Assembly (NCBI RefSeq): GCF_000192475.1
Contig: NZ_AEYW01000024.1
Coordinates: 62,001 to 126,000 of the forward strand
Reading direction: 5' to 3'
Source of the DNA: Ruegeria conchae
GTDB taxonomy: Bacteria; Pseudomonadota; Alphaproteobacteria; Rhodobacterales; Rhodobacteraceae
DNA length: 64,000 bases
Position 1 is the stretch's first letter. Every line of letters begins with the position of its first letter. Positions 45,030 through 55,265 of this stretch are shown here, in pieces. The notes below the pieces were generated by a model that was not told where the DNA came from, did not search any database, and was given only the letters and a program-made list of their open reading frames with translations. The translations under genes and the position numbers were made by a program.

Positions 45030-46394
45030 ATGACGTACGATCGGAGTTTGCTTGCGGTCTTGTCAGTGTTCTGTGCCGCATTGTGGATAGGCCTGCTGAC
45101 ACCGCCTTTCCAATCCCCCGACGAATTCGATCACGTCGAACGCGCCTATTTGCTCTCGAAAGGTCAGTTCCTGTTAAGCACTGACGAGGGTCGGGCATCA
45201 GGCGGGAATGTGGACACTGGGTTGCTCGACTATATGGCGCAGTTCAAATCCTTGCCGCATCACCCGGAAGTCAAGGTCACTTCAGCGCAACTGAATTCTG
45301 CGAAAGACATAGATTGGAGCGGCAAGCGCGCCTACGAAACACTGCCTGGAACAGGGTATTATTTCCCTCTTATTTATTTACCCCAAGCACTGGCTCTCGC
45401 GTGTGGAGAGTTCCTGGGTCAAAGTGTCGATGCCAGCTATAAACTTGCGCGACTTTTTACTCTTGGCGCGGGGTCGTTGATTTTGCTTGCGGCATTTCGA
45501 ATTATGGTGCCTTCGGCCTTGGTGATAGCACTATTATTCCTCCCGATGACGCTGTTTCAGGCTGCATCAGCCAGCATTGACTTCATATCCACGGCGATGG
45601 TGCTTCTGATAATCGCGCTATACCTCGACATAATGAAAAGAAGCACTCGGCCAAGTATTCAAAGGATGCTTGGATTATCGGCCCTGATTTTCTTACTTGC
45701 AGGGTGCCGTTTGCACATGGCGCCACTTGTGTTGTTACCCCTGACGTTCGGGGTTCGCTTTCGGAGCATTCCTGCAATTTCCCTATTCATGGTTTTATGT
45801 ATCGCGATCATTTCCTGGTATGGATTTGCATTATCCATAACTAAGGATATGCGCGTAGATTTAGGTGCGACCACGACCCAGATCTTGGAATATTATGTGC
45901 TCAATCCCTGGCAGTTCGCGGACACTCTTTGGGCCACGCTTTCGGACGGACAAAGAACTCTTTACTACCTTCATACATTTTTAGGAATTTTGGGGTGGCT
46001 GGATGTGCCATTCTCTCCTCAGACCTACACTACATTATTTCTTATTGTCCTGTTGATCCTGATGTTTGCGATACTTCAGGGAAGAATAGATGATGGGCTG
46101 TCTTCATTTGCCTTGATTTCATCTGCATTTGGTGGGTTCTTCATAGTTTTCTTTTCACTTCTAGTAACTTGGACGCCCCATCCCGCCTCAGCTATATTGG
46201 GTGTCCAGGGCCGTTACTTTTTGCTACCCATCCTATTTCTGGCCTGTCTTTTCCAATCGCGTGGAACTATCGATGGCAGGGCAAGAAAATACAGAATGGC
46301 TGAGAATGTGCTGCTGATATTACTGTTGTCATTTTCCCTGTTCGCAACGTCTGAAGCCTTGGAAGCAAGGTATTACTTCTCCAGCAACATATAG
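45030..46394 (+). CDS. DUF2142 multi-spanning membrane protein
   Basis: A 454-residue protein with about eleven hydrophobic helices. The N-terminal LTPPFQSPDEFDHVERAY is the DUF2142 signature, and its acidic DE...D cluster resembles the catalytic loop of GT-C glycosyltransferases. A polyprenyl-phosphate-sugar-dependent glycosyltransferase role is likely but not established. It follows a GT2 gene that could make its donor. Confidence 0.87.
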   Translation: MTYDRSLLAVLSVFCAALWIGLLTPPFQSPDEFDHVERAYLLSKGQFLLSTDEGRASGGNVDTGLLDYMAQFKSLPHHPEVKVTSAQLNSAKDIDWSGKRAYETLPGTGYYFPLIYLPQALALACGEFLGQSVDASYKLARLFTLGAGSLILLAAFRIMVPSALVIALLFLPMTLFQAASASIDFISTAMVLLIIALYLDIMKRSTRPSIQRMLGLSALIFLLAGCRLHMAPLVLLPLTFGVRFRSIPAISLFMVLCIAIISWYGFALSITKDMRVDLGATTTQILEYYVLNPWQFADTLWATLSDGQRTLYYLHTFLGILGWLDVPFSPQTYTTLFLIVLLILMFAILQGRIDDGLSSFALISSAFGGFFIVFFSLLVTWTPHPASAILGVQGRYFLLPILFLACLFQSRGTIDGRARKYRMAENVLLILLLSFSLFATSEALEARYYFSSNI

Positions 46395-46423
46395 GCTTGC
46401 GTAAAATGCAGGAGGCCAACGAG

Positions 46424-47110
46424 ATGAAAAACTTTGTAGAGAAACCGGATTGGTCGAACTATGAAGAAAATTGGCTGGCGAACTATGACGCCTCAAATTA
46501 CGGCTCAAGCTTAAGTGCGCGTATTTTACGTTCGACGCATAACTTGGTTGAGAAAAATGCCGGCCTTGATGATCACTACGGGACGGTTCTTGAGCTTGGC
46601 GTTGGCACGATGGCACATTTCGGCTGCGTTCAACATGGTTTCGAGCGATACATCGCTTCCGACCATGATCCAAAAGTAATCGATTGGTTAACCAAGCGTA
46701 GTTGGGACCCACGCGTCGAGATCAAGCAGCTTTCAGGTGCCAGGCTGCAATTTGAAGACGATAGTATTGATCGCGTGATCGCGACCCATGTTTTGGAGCA
46801 CATTCCTGATCCGGTAAGTGCGTTGGAGGAGTGGGTTCGCGTTATCCGTCCGGGCGGGGTACTATCGCTGATCCTCCCGTGTGACCCCGGACTTGCGTGG
46901 AGGATTGGGCGAACGTTAGGGCCGCGAAAACGCGGTTATGCAGCGGGCCTGCCTTACGATTATTACATGTCAGTCGAGCATGTAAATGCGATCTATAACC
47001 TGCATCAGATTATTAAGTTTCATTTCCCAGAACGCCGTACCAAGTGGTGGCCCATGCGGGCCGCAATTCCGGACATTAACCTGATATACGGGGTTAATTG
47101 CTTTGTCTGA
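46424..47110 (+). CDS. Class I SAM-dependent methyltransferase
   Basis: A 228-residue Methyltransf_11-type protein. SAM-binding motif I is VLELGVGTMAHFG, the acidic D is in DHDPKVIDW, and the post-motif is DRVIATHVLEHIPDP. ATG 46424 is chosen over the TTG at 46397 because AGGAGG lies 8 bp ahead of it. Its place among glycosyltransferases suggests it methylates a glycan or lipid-linked sugar. It ends 8 bp into the next gene. Confidence 0.85.
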   Translation: MKNFVEKPDWSNYEENWLANYDASNYGSSLSARILRSTHNLVEKNAGLDDHYGTVLELGVGTMAHFGCVQHGFERYIASDHDPKVIDWLTKRSWDPRVEIKQLSGARLQFEDDSIDRVIATHVLEHIPDPVSALEEWVRVIRPGGVLSLILPCDPGLAWRIGRTLGPRKRGYAAGLPYDYYMSVEHVNAIYNLHQIIKFHFPERRTKWWPMRAAIPDINLIYGVNCFV

Positions 47111-48083
47111 TGGGACAAAAACACTAACTCGCAATAAACGCCTCCGTTGGACCCTGGCAGGGCTCATTGCAGGATTGGCGCTGCTGGTTGTGCTCATACA
47201 AAAAAGTGGAGCAACTCTGTCGGGTATTTCTCAGGTACTGGGCGGCGTACCCTGGCCTATTTACGCGCTGATTATGTTGACGCAAAGCATCATTGTTGTG
47301 GCCGCGGCAATGAAGTGGCGGATCGTGCTTTCAGAAACACTGGATATTCAGACAATATCCTTGGGAACGGCCACCTCTGCAACGGCGACCGGTGCGCTTT
47401 TGGGGCAGATAATTTCGATACAGATTAGCGTCCCGATTGTCCGCGCGTGGGTTGCGAGCAAAAGCGGCATCCGCGCCCGCGCCGCTGCGGGTACCTCACT
47501 ATTTGAGCAATCGTTAGAGCTTTTGACGCTGGGAATTGCGGTACTGGCCGGCCTTGTGTTTGTTGCGTTGGGTGCGGCTTTTGCGACATTCTCTTTGATC
47601 GTACTTCTCGGGGTTGTTGTCGCTGCGCTAAAGCCTGTCCTGCGTGGGAGTGCACTGGTGGTTCATCGAATTCGTGTGATGATAGGAGAGGGCGCGGCTT
47701 TGACGTCGCTCGCTGATGGTTTGAACCAAGCTGCTGACCAAAGATCCGTAGTTCTACATAAACTTATGGGGTTGAGCCTTTTGAGGTATGTGCTGATAGC
47801 GGGTTTGAATGTTGGTCTGATGGTGATGTTTTTGCCGGAGCTCGATCCCATGCCGCTTTTCGTCGCCTTCCCTTTGATACTACTTGTTTCGTCGATCCCG
47901 TTTTTACCTGCAGGATTGGGAGTGACTGAAGTGACATGGGCTAGCGCTCTATTCCTTCAGGGCATTGACGCGGCGACTGCGGCCGAAGCTGCGGTATCTT
48001 TGAGGATCGTAACCGTCAGCGGATTCTTGTTGTGTTACCCCTTCCTTGCAGCAGCGGGATTTAGGCGGCATCAGGATCTTTGA
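47103..48083 (+). CDS. Lysylphosphatidylglycerol-synthase-like membrane protein (UPF0104)
   Basis: A 326-residue membrane protein with about eight helices, of the LPG_synthase_TM family. Helix motifs include TGALLGQIISIQISVPIVRAW and SSIPFLPAGLGVTEVTWA, the latter containing the family PxGLGxxE. It has only the integral part, with no C-terminal acyltransferase domain, so it is more likely a flippase-like or regulatory partner. It uses a TTG start at 47103, overlapping the methyltransferase stop. Confidence 0.83.
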   Translation: MSDGTKTLTRNKRLRWTLAGLIAGLALLVVLIQKSGATLSGISQVLGGVPWPIYALIMLTQSIIVVAAAMKWRIVLSETLDIQTISLGTATSATATGALLGQIISIQISVPIVRAWVASKSGIRARAAAGTSLFEQSLELLTLGIAVLAGLVFVALGAAFATFSLIVLLGVVVAALKPVLRGSALVVHRIRVMIGEGAALTSLADGLNQAADQRSVVLHKLMGLSLLRYVLIAGLNVGLMVMFLPELDPMPLFVAFPLILLVSSIPFLPAGLGVTEVTWASALFLQGIDAATAAEAAVSLRIVTVSGFLLCYPFLAAAGFRRHQDL

Positions 48084-48618
48084 TAGTGAAAAATCCGTAT
48101 TTTGTCAGGTGGGTTCAAAGCACCAATTCCCTATCATGCTGGAATCTCCGGGCTGGGTAGTTGTCCAATTGGCTTTTTACTCACTGATGTGGATCAAACT
48201 ATCGCGGCCTATTTGGTCATTTGGGAGAACCACAAATCAGTACGCGTGATGCCCCAATCTAGCCACAATAGCCTGATGAATCGGAAACAATCTGTTCTTG
48301 TTTTGGAATTCATAGCGCAAGAGAGTAAAAAAGAATGATAAACCCAATCGCATCAGATCTGACTTGGCAAAAAGAGCCCTGTTAGAAGAGCGGCAGCAAC
48401 TAGCGCTACGGGCGATCAGATGGTGCCGGTTTTAGAAATTGCTGCTCACACCGCCTGAAGTGGAGGAGATGACCTAGATTGATGTACGCGCATATTTCCC
48501 GACAGCTAGGTCGCCCAATCGCAACATCAGTTGCGACAGATAATCCTTTGAGACTAGAGTCTTCGCTGATCACGATTGCCTTCATGATCGGTATACATAC
48601 TCAAAGGCGCTGCACCCC
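48084..48618. other. Intergenic gap without a recognisable gene
   Basis: These 535 bp separate two glycan genes. A 78-codon frame (48102-48338) and a shorter segment at 48360-48420 (AKRALLEERQQLALRAI) look slightly protein-like but carry stops and have no ribosome-binding site or homologue I recognise. It may be a decayed gene. The promoter of the following GT2 gene probably lies near 48540-48600. Confidence 0.4.
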
Positions 48619-49563
48619 ATGACGCAGCCATGGCTTACCGTAATTATGCCAATCTATAATGGCGGGGACACTCTGGACGCTGCACTGTCGTCGCTAGATG
48701 GTCAATGCGAAGGGCTTGAGATTGTCGCCGTCAATCAAGGTTCAACGGATAATAGCCACGAACTTCTCGAGGCTGCGCGGTCACGTCTTCCAATCCGGAT
48801 CATCGACAATCCCGATGCAAAATCATGGACCGAGAACACAAATCTTGGACTGCGAGAGGCAGCTTCGTCCCTTATCACAATGTTGCATCAGGATGATATC
48901 TGGTCGCCTGGTCGTGCGGCATTGCTGAAAGAAATGTCCTCACGATACCCGAATGTCGATATATGGGTTCATGGTGCGAATCTTATCGACCTTAAGGGCA
49001 ATACGGTTGGCCATATGTGTCCTCCGTTTGGAGGTGCTCAGCGCGTTCTTTCATTCGAAGAGGCACTTTCGTACTTGATTGTTCAAAATACCGTTGCGTT
49101 GCCTGCGGTCATGTTCAGGCGGGCTGCTGCGATGCGAAATGGTGGACTTGATGAAGACCTTTGGTATACTGCTGACTGGGACCTTTGGTTGAGCCTCGCA
49201 CAGAATGGATTGGCTTGGGATCCCACCTGCGCGGCATCGTTTCGTATTCATGCAGCTTCCCAGACCATGACCGGGTCGCGAGACCTGCAATCGTTCAAGC
49301 GACAATTGAAGATCCCAATGGAACGGCATCTTGTGCATCTGCCAGACGATCTCAGAAAGATTGCCCGTAAACGCGCTGATACGGCCAATGCTTTTAACAT
49401 TTGTTTGGCCAGCCTGCACCATCGCAGATTGCGTGGATGTGGTTCAGCGTTAAAGGCAATAATCTCACTTGGACCGCTTGAATGGCGCGAGTTTCTCACC
49501 CGCTCACAGATCGTGAACAGGCTCGTGCCCCGGCTTAAGCTGGCGCTGAAAAGAGGAACATGA
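48619..49563 (+). CDS. GT2-family glycosyltransferase
   Basis: A 314-residue cytoplasmic transferase. It opens LTVIMPIYNGGDTLDAAL, with nucleotide-binding NQGSTDNSHE and metal motif LHQDDIW (D-D). The acceptor region follows, with YTADWDLWLSLAQNG. No membrane helix is seen. It is likely to add a sugar to a lipid-linked or surface glycan. It is followed directly by a possible small gene and a GT39-like gene. Confidence 0.87.
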   Translation: MTQPWLTVIMPIYNGGDTLDAALSSLDGQCEGLEIVAVNQGSTDNSHELLEAARSRLPIRIIDNPDAKSWTENTNLGLREAASSLITMLHQDDIWSPGRAALLKEMSSRYPNVDIWVHGANLIDLKGNTVGHMCPPFGGAQRVLSFEEALSYLIVQNTVALPAVMFRRAAAMRNGGLDEDLWYTADWDLWLSLAQNGLAWDPTCAASFRIHAASQTMTGSRDLQSFKRQLKIPMERHLVHLPDDLRKIARKRADTANAFNICLASLHHRRLRGCGSALKAIISLGPLEWREFLTRSQIVNRLVPRLKLALKRGT

Positions 49564-49564
49564 G

Positions 49565-49747
49565 ATGAGTCCATTCAGAGCGCCTATTGATTGCGCATTT
49601 GAGGCAGACGCGAGGTTTGCTTTGACATCGCGACACCGTGGTATTTTTGAATTGGATTGTTTTTCACATCGCGTGAGAGGTTGGTTAAATCCAGTGACAG
49701 ATCTTGAGATCACGCGCGATGAAACAAGCCAGCAGCGTTTTATGTGA
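49565..49747 (+). CDS. Possible 60-residue small protein between glycosyltransferases
   Basis: The frame starts one base after the upstream stop and its TGA (49745-49747) overlaps a GTG at 49744. This tight packing suggests translation. The sequence has no signal or helix and no family I recognise. It may be untranslated spacer between two enzymes, so it is listed with low confidence. Confidence 0.3.
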   Translation: MSPFRAPIDCAFEADARFALTSRHRGIFELDCFSHRVRGWLNPVTDLEITRDETSQQRFM

Positions 49748-49758
49748 GAGTGCACAGA

Positions 49759-51255
49759 ATGACGGTGCGCACAAAGATCTTGCCACAAAACCTGAACCGC
49801 TCTGAACGGTTATCGTTTGCACTCAAAGCCTTTATTTTATTAAAGATTGCCTTTCTCGTTGTGCTGTCGGTTAATACTCGTTTTGTGATGGATGAGTTTT
49901 GGCATTTTACCCAACCCGTTTATCTGTTCGACGGAACGTTCGAGACGATCTGGCCGAAAAAGGCGGTCGGATATGCTCTGTTCTATGAATTCTCTCATCT
50001 GATCGGATGGGATGCGACCTCAATGCTGATAGCAGGCCGATTGACGACAGCTTGCCTGGCAATAGCGACCGCTTGGTGCGTCTACCTATGCACCCGTACT
50101 TTGGGGGCGGAACGTGTTACGGCTTTGTTAGCCGTTGCACTCTTGCTGAGCTTCAGTAATTTCATCGAACGCGGATTCCGCCTGCGTTCAGAACCGCTTG
50201 CTACGCTATTTGCGATTATGGCAATTCTGGTCGTCATTCGGTCTGGAACTGACCGCGCCAAGTCTCTTCTGATTGCTGGTTTGCTTAGTGGGCTTGCATT
50301 TGTAACGACCCAAAAATCAGTCTACTTCAATTTTGCGTTGGGGGCCGCATTGACTATTGATGCGCTCATCATGCGCTCAGTCGCCCGAGCGGTGAAGCGT
50401 GGGGTAATGCTCTTACTTGGGTGGGCAGCCGCAATAGCAGTTTACGGAGTCCTGTTAGGGGGCGCCGCGATGCCACAGGTTCTTGCCGTGCTTTTCTTTG
50501 GGCCAGCGGAACTTGCGTTCAACGGGGGCAGTTATTACGAAGGACTTGATGCGTTCGTCTGGCAAACGCTCAAGCGAAATTCCCTGCAATATGGTTTGGT
50601 GATATTTGGGCTTTTTGTTGCGGCCTCTCGGTTTGCCAAATGTGATAGTGCTGCACGGGTATATTTTACCTTTACGTTAGCGCTTTCTGCATTGGTCTTT
50701 TTTCATAATCAAACATGGCCGTACGTTTTCGTCATGGTGCTGCCGTTTCTGGCTTTCTATTGTGCCGACGCTGTCGCCCATTTGATGCAGCGGTCAGAAA
50801 CGTGGTATTCGCGTGCCATTGGTGTTCTGGTAATTGTTGCTGTGCTGAGCACGCTGCGAAATGTTCAATATTTGGCCCACGATAACCGTGACCAATTTGC
50901 GCTTATTCAGCGAGCAGAAGAACTACTTGAGCAAGAGGACACCTATTTTGACGGCATTGGCATGATTCCCAGTCGTCGCATGGAGCCGCGCCTCTGGCTT
51001 GATGCACAAGCTGTCAACAATACGAAGTCTGCAGGCGAAGAATCTGCGCTGTATCAGGCGTTGCTCCGCTCCGAGCCAAAACTTATGATATTATCTTATC
51101 GTACAGACAATCTGGGATCGGAATTTGGCGCCGTGCTTGAGGCGAATTATGAGTTGCGAGCTCCGAACATTATGATGCCCCGTGCAACAAACAATTCGGT
51201 TTTGACCGATCCACGCGATCGTATTTTACTATTTGAAGGCGTCTACAGCTACTAA
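49759..51255 (+). CDS. GT39-like membrane glycosyltransferase
   Basis: A 498-residue protein from ATG 49759 (the frame opens at GTG 49744), with about eleven helices. An early periplasmic loop after helix 1 carries VMDEFWHFTQPVY, where the DE pair matches the catalytic acidic residues of ArnT/PMT-type GT-C enzymes, and RGFRLRSEPLATLFAI follows. It would use a polyprenyl-phosphate sugar in the periplasm. ATG 49759 is preferred because GAGAG sits just upstream. The acceptor is unknown. Confidence 0.83.
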   Translation: MTVRTKILPQNLNRSERLSFALKAFILLKIAFLVVLSVNTRFVMDEFWHFTQPVYLFDGTFETIWPKKAVGYALFYEFSHLIGWDATSMLIAGRLTTACLAIATAWCVYLCTRTLGAERVTALLAVALLLSFSNFIERGFRLRSEPLATLFAIMAILVVIRSGTDRAKSLLIAGLLSGLAFVTTQKSVYFNFALGAALTIDALIMRSVARAVKRGVMLLLGWAAAIAVYGVLLGGAAMPQVLAVLFFGPAELAFNGGSYYEGLDAFVWQTLKRNSLQYGLVIFGLFVAASRFAKCDSAARVYFTFTLALSALVFFHNQTWPYVFVMVLPFLAFYCADAVAHLMQRSETWYSRAIGVLVIVAVLSTLRNVQYLAHDNRDQFALIQRAEELLEQEDTYFDGIGMIPSRRMEPRLWLDAQAVNNTKSAGEESALYQALLRSEPKLMILSYRTDNLGSEFGAVLEANYELRAPNIMMPRATNNSVLTDPRDRILLFEGVYSY

Positions 51256-51300
51256 GGTTAGCCTGCGTTTATTGGGATCGGTATCGACTTAGAAAAGAGC

Positions 51301-51627
51301 CAAAGGTTCATACTGGGCTCGAGCGCCGATTTTCTGGATGCGGGTGGCGGTTTCGACAGGTCGATTGTGGCGCAGGTAGATGACGTCAACCGTGATTTGA
51401 AGCTTGAATTGATGATATCTGGCTGGGCATTGCGATCACGGATGTAGAACTGGCCGATGCAGTCGACAATGCATTGCAGGTCGAAGGAAGCGGTCTTTGG
51501 CTGCGTGCAGATGGTGCATTAGGGGCGGGACGTGCGCAGTTGTTGTCACGCTTTAATCTAAATATGCGTGCAAAGCATAAGGTTGTTTGTCCGTCAAAAT
51601 ACCCTTTTAACGAGAACTTTGAATAGC
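51301..51627 (+). pseudogene. Possible remnant of the secreted substrate of the type I system
   Basis: Two frames carry protein-like pieces: SADFLDAGGGFDRSIVAQVD (51333 on), ended by a TAG near 51447, and then VELADAVDNALQVEGSGLW in another frame, ended at 51625-51627. DFLDAGGGFDR resembles RTX-type repeat motifs. It lies just upstream of the TolC-like gene of a decayed secretion locus. The identification is weak. The rest of the 440-bp gap to 51695 carries an AGGAG ribosome-binding site for the next gene. Confidence 0.35.
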
Positions 51628-51695
51628 ACTTTGTTAAGAATATTGACCGATGATTTGTTGTCTGGCGCATAATTAATACCAGGAGCATTGGCATC

Positions 51696-53012
51696 ATGAA
51701 GGCTTGGTTGTCGGTTTTGATAACCACGATAGTTTTGGCTGGTTGCACTGAAGATATTCAGGGGACTCAGTCCTTTGATCCGACTGCAAAACCCGTGGAA
51801 GTACCCGCATCAGGTAGGAACAATCTGAAGGGAAGCGTTGCACATACCGATTTTGCCGAGCTGGTACGAACTTCGGTCGCTACTTCACCCACGACAGCCG
51901 CAGGCACCGCGAACGTTCTGGCATCGAAGTCTCGAATCGACGCAGAGCAGGGGGCATTTTTGCCGCAGATAGAGGCCGAAACGTCTTTGACGTCTGGCGG
52001 TGATCCGGTTCCAATCCTGCGGTTGAGCCAGATCATATATGATGGGGGCAAAGTCAACAGTCGCGTCGGATTGCGCCAGATCGAAGCCCGGCAGACTTGG
52101 TTAAGTGAGTTGTCAGAGCTGAACGCATTAAGTTTCGAAGCCATAGAAACCATAGTCAATCTGGACCGCAATCGTCGCCTCGAACAGCAGGCTCGGCAGA
52201 ATCTGGACCGCACGGATATATTGGTTGACGACCTCCAGTCACGCTTTGATGCGGGGGCTGGATCTGTTGCAGATCTGCTGGCCGGGCAAGGGCGCAGGTC
52301 AAATGCCGAGACAGAACTGGCACAAGCGCAGACAGAAGTGGAACTGGCAACCGCAAACTGGGTAGAAGTTTTTGGGACCCGTCCCGGTGTTATTCCGACG
52401 ATCCCACCGGCCCCGGCTTTGGCTGGGTCTTCGGCGCATGAGATGGTTGAGCGCAGCCCACGTTTACGGACTCAGGTTGCCGTTAGCCAGGTGCGCCAGC
52501 AAGAAGTTATCGTTGCGGAACGGGCGACTCGGCCGACCCTGTCCGCGATCCTTGAGACTGATTTCGATCAGGGGTTCATTGACGATGGGGCGCAGGCTCG
52601 ATTGGGCGTGACAGTTCCGATTTACCAAGGTGGTTCCTCACGGGCCAACGTGAAAACGGCGCGCGCGAATCTTCAACAAAGCCAAGCCGATGAAGAGGAG
52701 TTGCGCCGCGAGTTGCAGCGTAATCTGTCTCGGGCGCTGGAAGAGACCAATTCAATCCAACGGCGGCTAGCGACAGCCCGACGCGCGGTCGAGATCAATG
52801 AGCAGGCGCTAGATGCTGCACGGGGTCAGTTTAATATTGGGCGCAGCACATTGGTTCAGATATTGGATGCATTGCGCGAACTGAACCTTGCGCAGGTGCG
52901 GGTAATTCAACTTGAAGCTCAAGCGCGTCGCGCCGAATATGCTGTGCTGGCGGTCACCGGTGACATCCTGGACGCTTTGGGTGTCGCTCAGCCTACCGAT
53001 CCGACCTTGTGA
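51696..53012 (+). CDS. TolC-family outer-membrane lipoprotein
   Basis: A 438-residue protein with a lipobox (LAGC, C17). Two OEP repeats form long helices and barrel strands (TSLTSGGDPVPILRLSQIIYDG and RLGVTVPIYQGGSSRANVKTA), as in type I secretion outer-membrane channels. It is intact by length and frame. Its usual partners, an ABC exporter and an HlyD-like adaptor, follow but are broken, so it may be an orphan or serve another pump. Confidence 0.88.
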   Translation: MKAWLSVLITTIVLAGCTEDIQGTQSFDPTAKPVEVPASGRNNLKGSVAHTDFAELVRTSVATSPTTAAGTANVLASKSRIDAEQGAFLPQIEAETSLTSGGDPVPILRLSQIIYDGGKVNSRVGLRQIEARQTWLSELSELNALSFEAIETIVNLDRNRRLEQQARQNLDRTDILVDDLQSRFDAGAGSVADLLAGQGRRSNAETELAQAQTEVELATANWVEVFGTRPGVIPTIPPAPALAGSSAHEMVERSPRLRTQVAVSQVRQQEVIVAERATRPTLSAILETDFDQGFIDDGAQARLGVTVPIYQGGSSRANVKTARANLQQSQADEEELRRELQRNLSRALEETNSIQRRLATARRAVEINEQALDAARGQFNIGRSTLVQILDALRELNLAQVRVIQLEAQARRAEYAVLAVTGDILDALGVAQPTDPTL

Positions 53013-53020
53013 CAGTCCCG

Positions 53021-54480
53021 ATGAATTCAGCCACCTCCGACCCGCTGATCAATCATCTCCGGCTATTAAAGGAACATCTAGGCCTTGGTTTGTCCGAGGC
53101 AGATCTGGCGGCGACAGGATCCGCATCTGAGTAGTGTGCTCTGGGTTCTGCGCGCCACGCGATCGCGCCGCAAGGAGGAGGACCGTTCAGCGCAACAGGG
53201 GAGGGGCATCGGTTCTGGCCTGCATTCAGCGACCTGAGCGGGGTTTACGTTCAGATAATGTTGGCCGCCGTGGTAACCAGCGTACTTGGACCAGCGACCT
53301 CTCTGTTCACGATGGTTGTCTATGATCGCATCCTGCCGAATTTATTGGCCTTGGTTGCTGGTGTTCGCTATGCGCTGCTGTTTGACTTTCTTATCCAAAA
53401 TCTACGGTCGCGTTTCATTGACACAGCAGGGAAACGGGCGGATAGGAAGATCGCCGAACGGCTGTTCAATCAGTTGATGACGCTCAAGATGAAGTCACGT
53501 AGGGTCAGAATGGGCGAATGGGCTCGATCCTGCGGGACTTTGAGGTGGTACGTGACTTTTTCACCTCAGCCTCTCTGGTTGCTTTGGTCGATTTACCCTT
53601 CCTATTTGTATTTATCGGTGTGATCTGGGCCATCGGCGGTACTCTCGCGCTGGTTTCGGCAATTGCTGTGCCGATTAGTTGCTATCGGGGCTTTTGGCGC
53701 ACCCATTCCTCAGCCGATATGCACGTGAATCTAGTTTTGATAGTCAGACCAAACAATCAGTTCTGATGGAAACGCTGACGGGGATGGAAACGCTCAAGAC
53801 GACCGGTGCCGAACCGGTCATGCGCGCTCGCTGGGAGGAGACGGTACGCGCGCAGGCAGATAGTTCCGGCAGGACGCGTTTGCTGTCATAGGGAACGGTG
53901 AGCCTTACCTTTTTGGTTCAACAGATCACGCAGGTCACGATTGTGTTTTTCGGTGTGTTCCTGATCCGGGACGGGGTGATCTCCATGGGAGCACTGATCG
54001 CTTGCGTGATCTTGACGGGCAAACCCTGTCGCCTCTGTCCCAGTTGGCGCAGGTACTGACGCGTCTGAACCAAGCGCGCGTGGTTTATCACCAGATCGTT
54101 GCGATTATGGTGCAAGAGGTCGAGCGTCAGCCTGGCCGACGCTATTTGTCTCGGCGCAGGATCGAAGGTCAGATTGACTTCAAAGGTGTCAGTTTTGCTT
54201 ACGATGACGCGTTGGGTTCGATTCTTAAGGATATCGATTTAGCGATCAAACCGGGCGAAAAAGTCGCGATATAGGGCCCGATTGGGTCTGGGAAAGCACT
54301 CTGGCGCGCTTGATCTTGGATTTGTATGAACCTGATACCGGGGCGGTCATGCAGGATGGTCTGGATGCGCGTGCCGTGGATCCGGCGGATAAGACCCGCA
54401 ATATTGGCGCTGTGTTGCAGGATTGCTGGCCGTTCTCAGGGACTCTGAAGGAGAACATCATTTCTGGCCGGTTTAGATAA
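53021..54480 (+). pseudogene. Decayed type I secretion ABC exporter (LapB/HlyB-like)
   Basis: Fragments in several frames appear in the correct order. They are an N-terminal piece (LRLLKEHLGLGLSEADLAAT), membrane segments (VLGPATSLFTMVVYDRILPN; ALVDLPFLFVFIGVIWAIGG), a coupling region (ETLTGMETLKTTGAEPVMRA) and the nucleotide-binding domain (IEGQIDFKGVSFAYDD). Stops fall at 53132 and 54272, several frames shift, and the Walker A stretch is out of frame. It is a clear loss-of-function exporter, adjacent to an intact TolC-like gene. Confidence 0.88.
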
Positions 54481-54539
54481 TCTCTTCCGGCTTCGGTCGC
54501 TTGTTTGCCATTCTTGGTCCTCTATTTCTTAAACATAGC

Positions 54540-55077
54540 GGTGGACCATTTCAGATGGCGAGGCTCACAAACTGGCTTCGCCTGAAACCCGTATTCCAGC
54601 CTTTCAGACCCGTCTCGCACGTGCCGAAATTCGCGCACCGACACGCAGCATTGTCAATCAGGTTTTGATTTCGACTTTGGGCGGAGTGGTCCAGCTGGGT
54701 CAGACCGTAGTTGAAACGTACCGTTTGCCGAAACCGTCACAGTCGAGGCCTTTGTCGCGCCGGATGACATTGCCTTTATTCGATCTGATCTGGAGGTAAA
54801 GGTGCGTATTACGGCATATGACGCTTCACGCTATGGTGCCCTGGACGGGCGGGTAACGCGCATCGGCGCGGATACGGTACTTGCCCCGGATGGAGATACG
54901 TCGGTTTATGTCGTGGAGATACGACTGAGTGGGGCGTTGACGGACGCGGATGGGCAGAATCTGGACGTGATACCGGGAATGGTTGCTCAAGTTGATATGC
55001 TACCCGAACCAAAAACAGTGCTGGAGTATCTGACGAAGCCAGTCATCCGCGTAAAGGACAGGGCGTTTCGAGACTGA
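54540..55077 (+). pseudogene. Remnant of HlyD-type membrane fusion protein
   Basis: The C-terminal half is recognisable: TRLARAEIRAPTRSIVNQVL and STLGGVVQLGQTVVE in one frame, then, after a frameshift near 54722, VEAFVAPDDIAFIRSDLEVK and VRITAYDASRYGALDGRV up to the normal end at 55077. The N-terminal membrane helix and coiled coil are missing. It is the adaptor of the same decayed type I secretion locus. Confidence 0.85.
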
Positions 55078-55265
55078 CGGATTACGGCTGTTCTGTCCCC
55101 GTACTCATTTTGTTACCGCGTTGATATCACTTCACCAATACGTGATGAGTCCTGTGCTGGATTATGGCCGTTCCAGTTCCAATCTAGTTTGAATATTTAG
55201 CCATCGACTTGATTGCAGCACACCTAGGCTGGGCCTAAGTCGAACCAAGAACGAGCCAAACAAAC

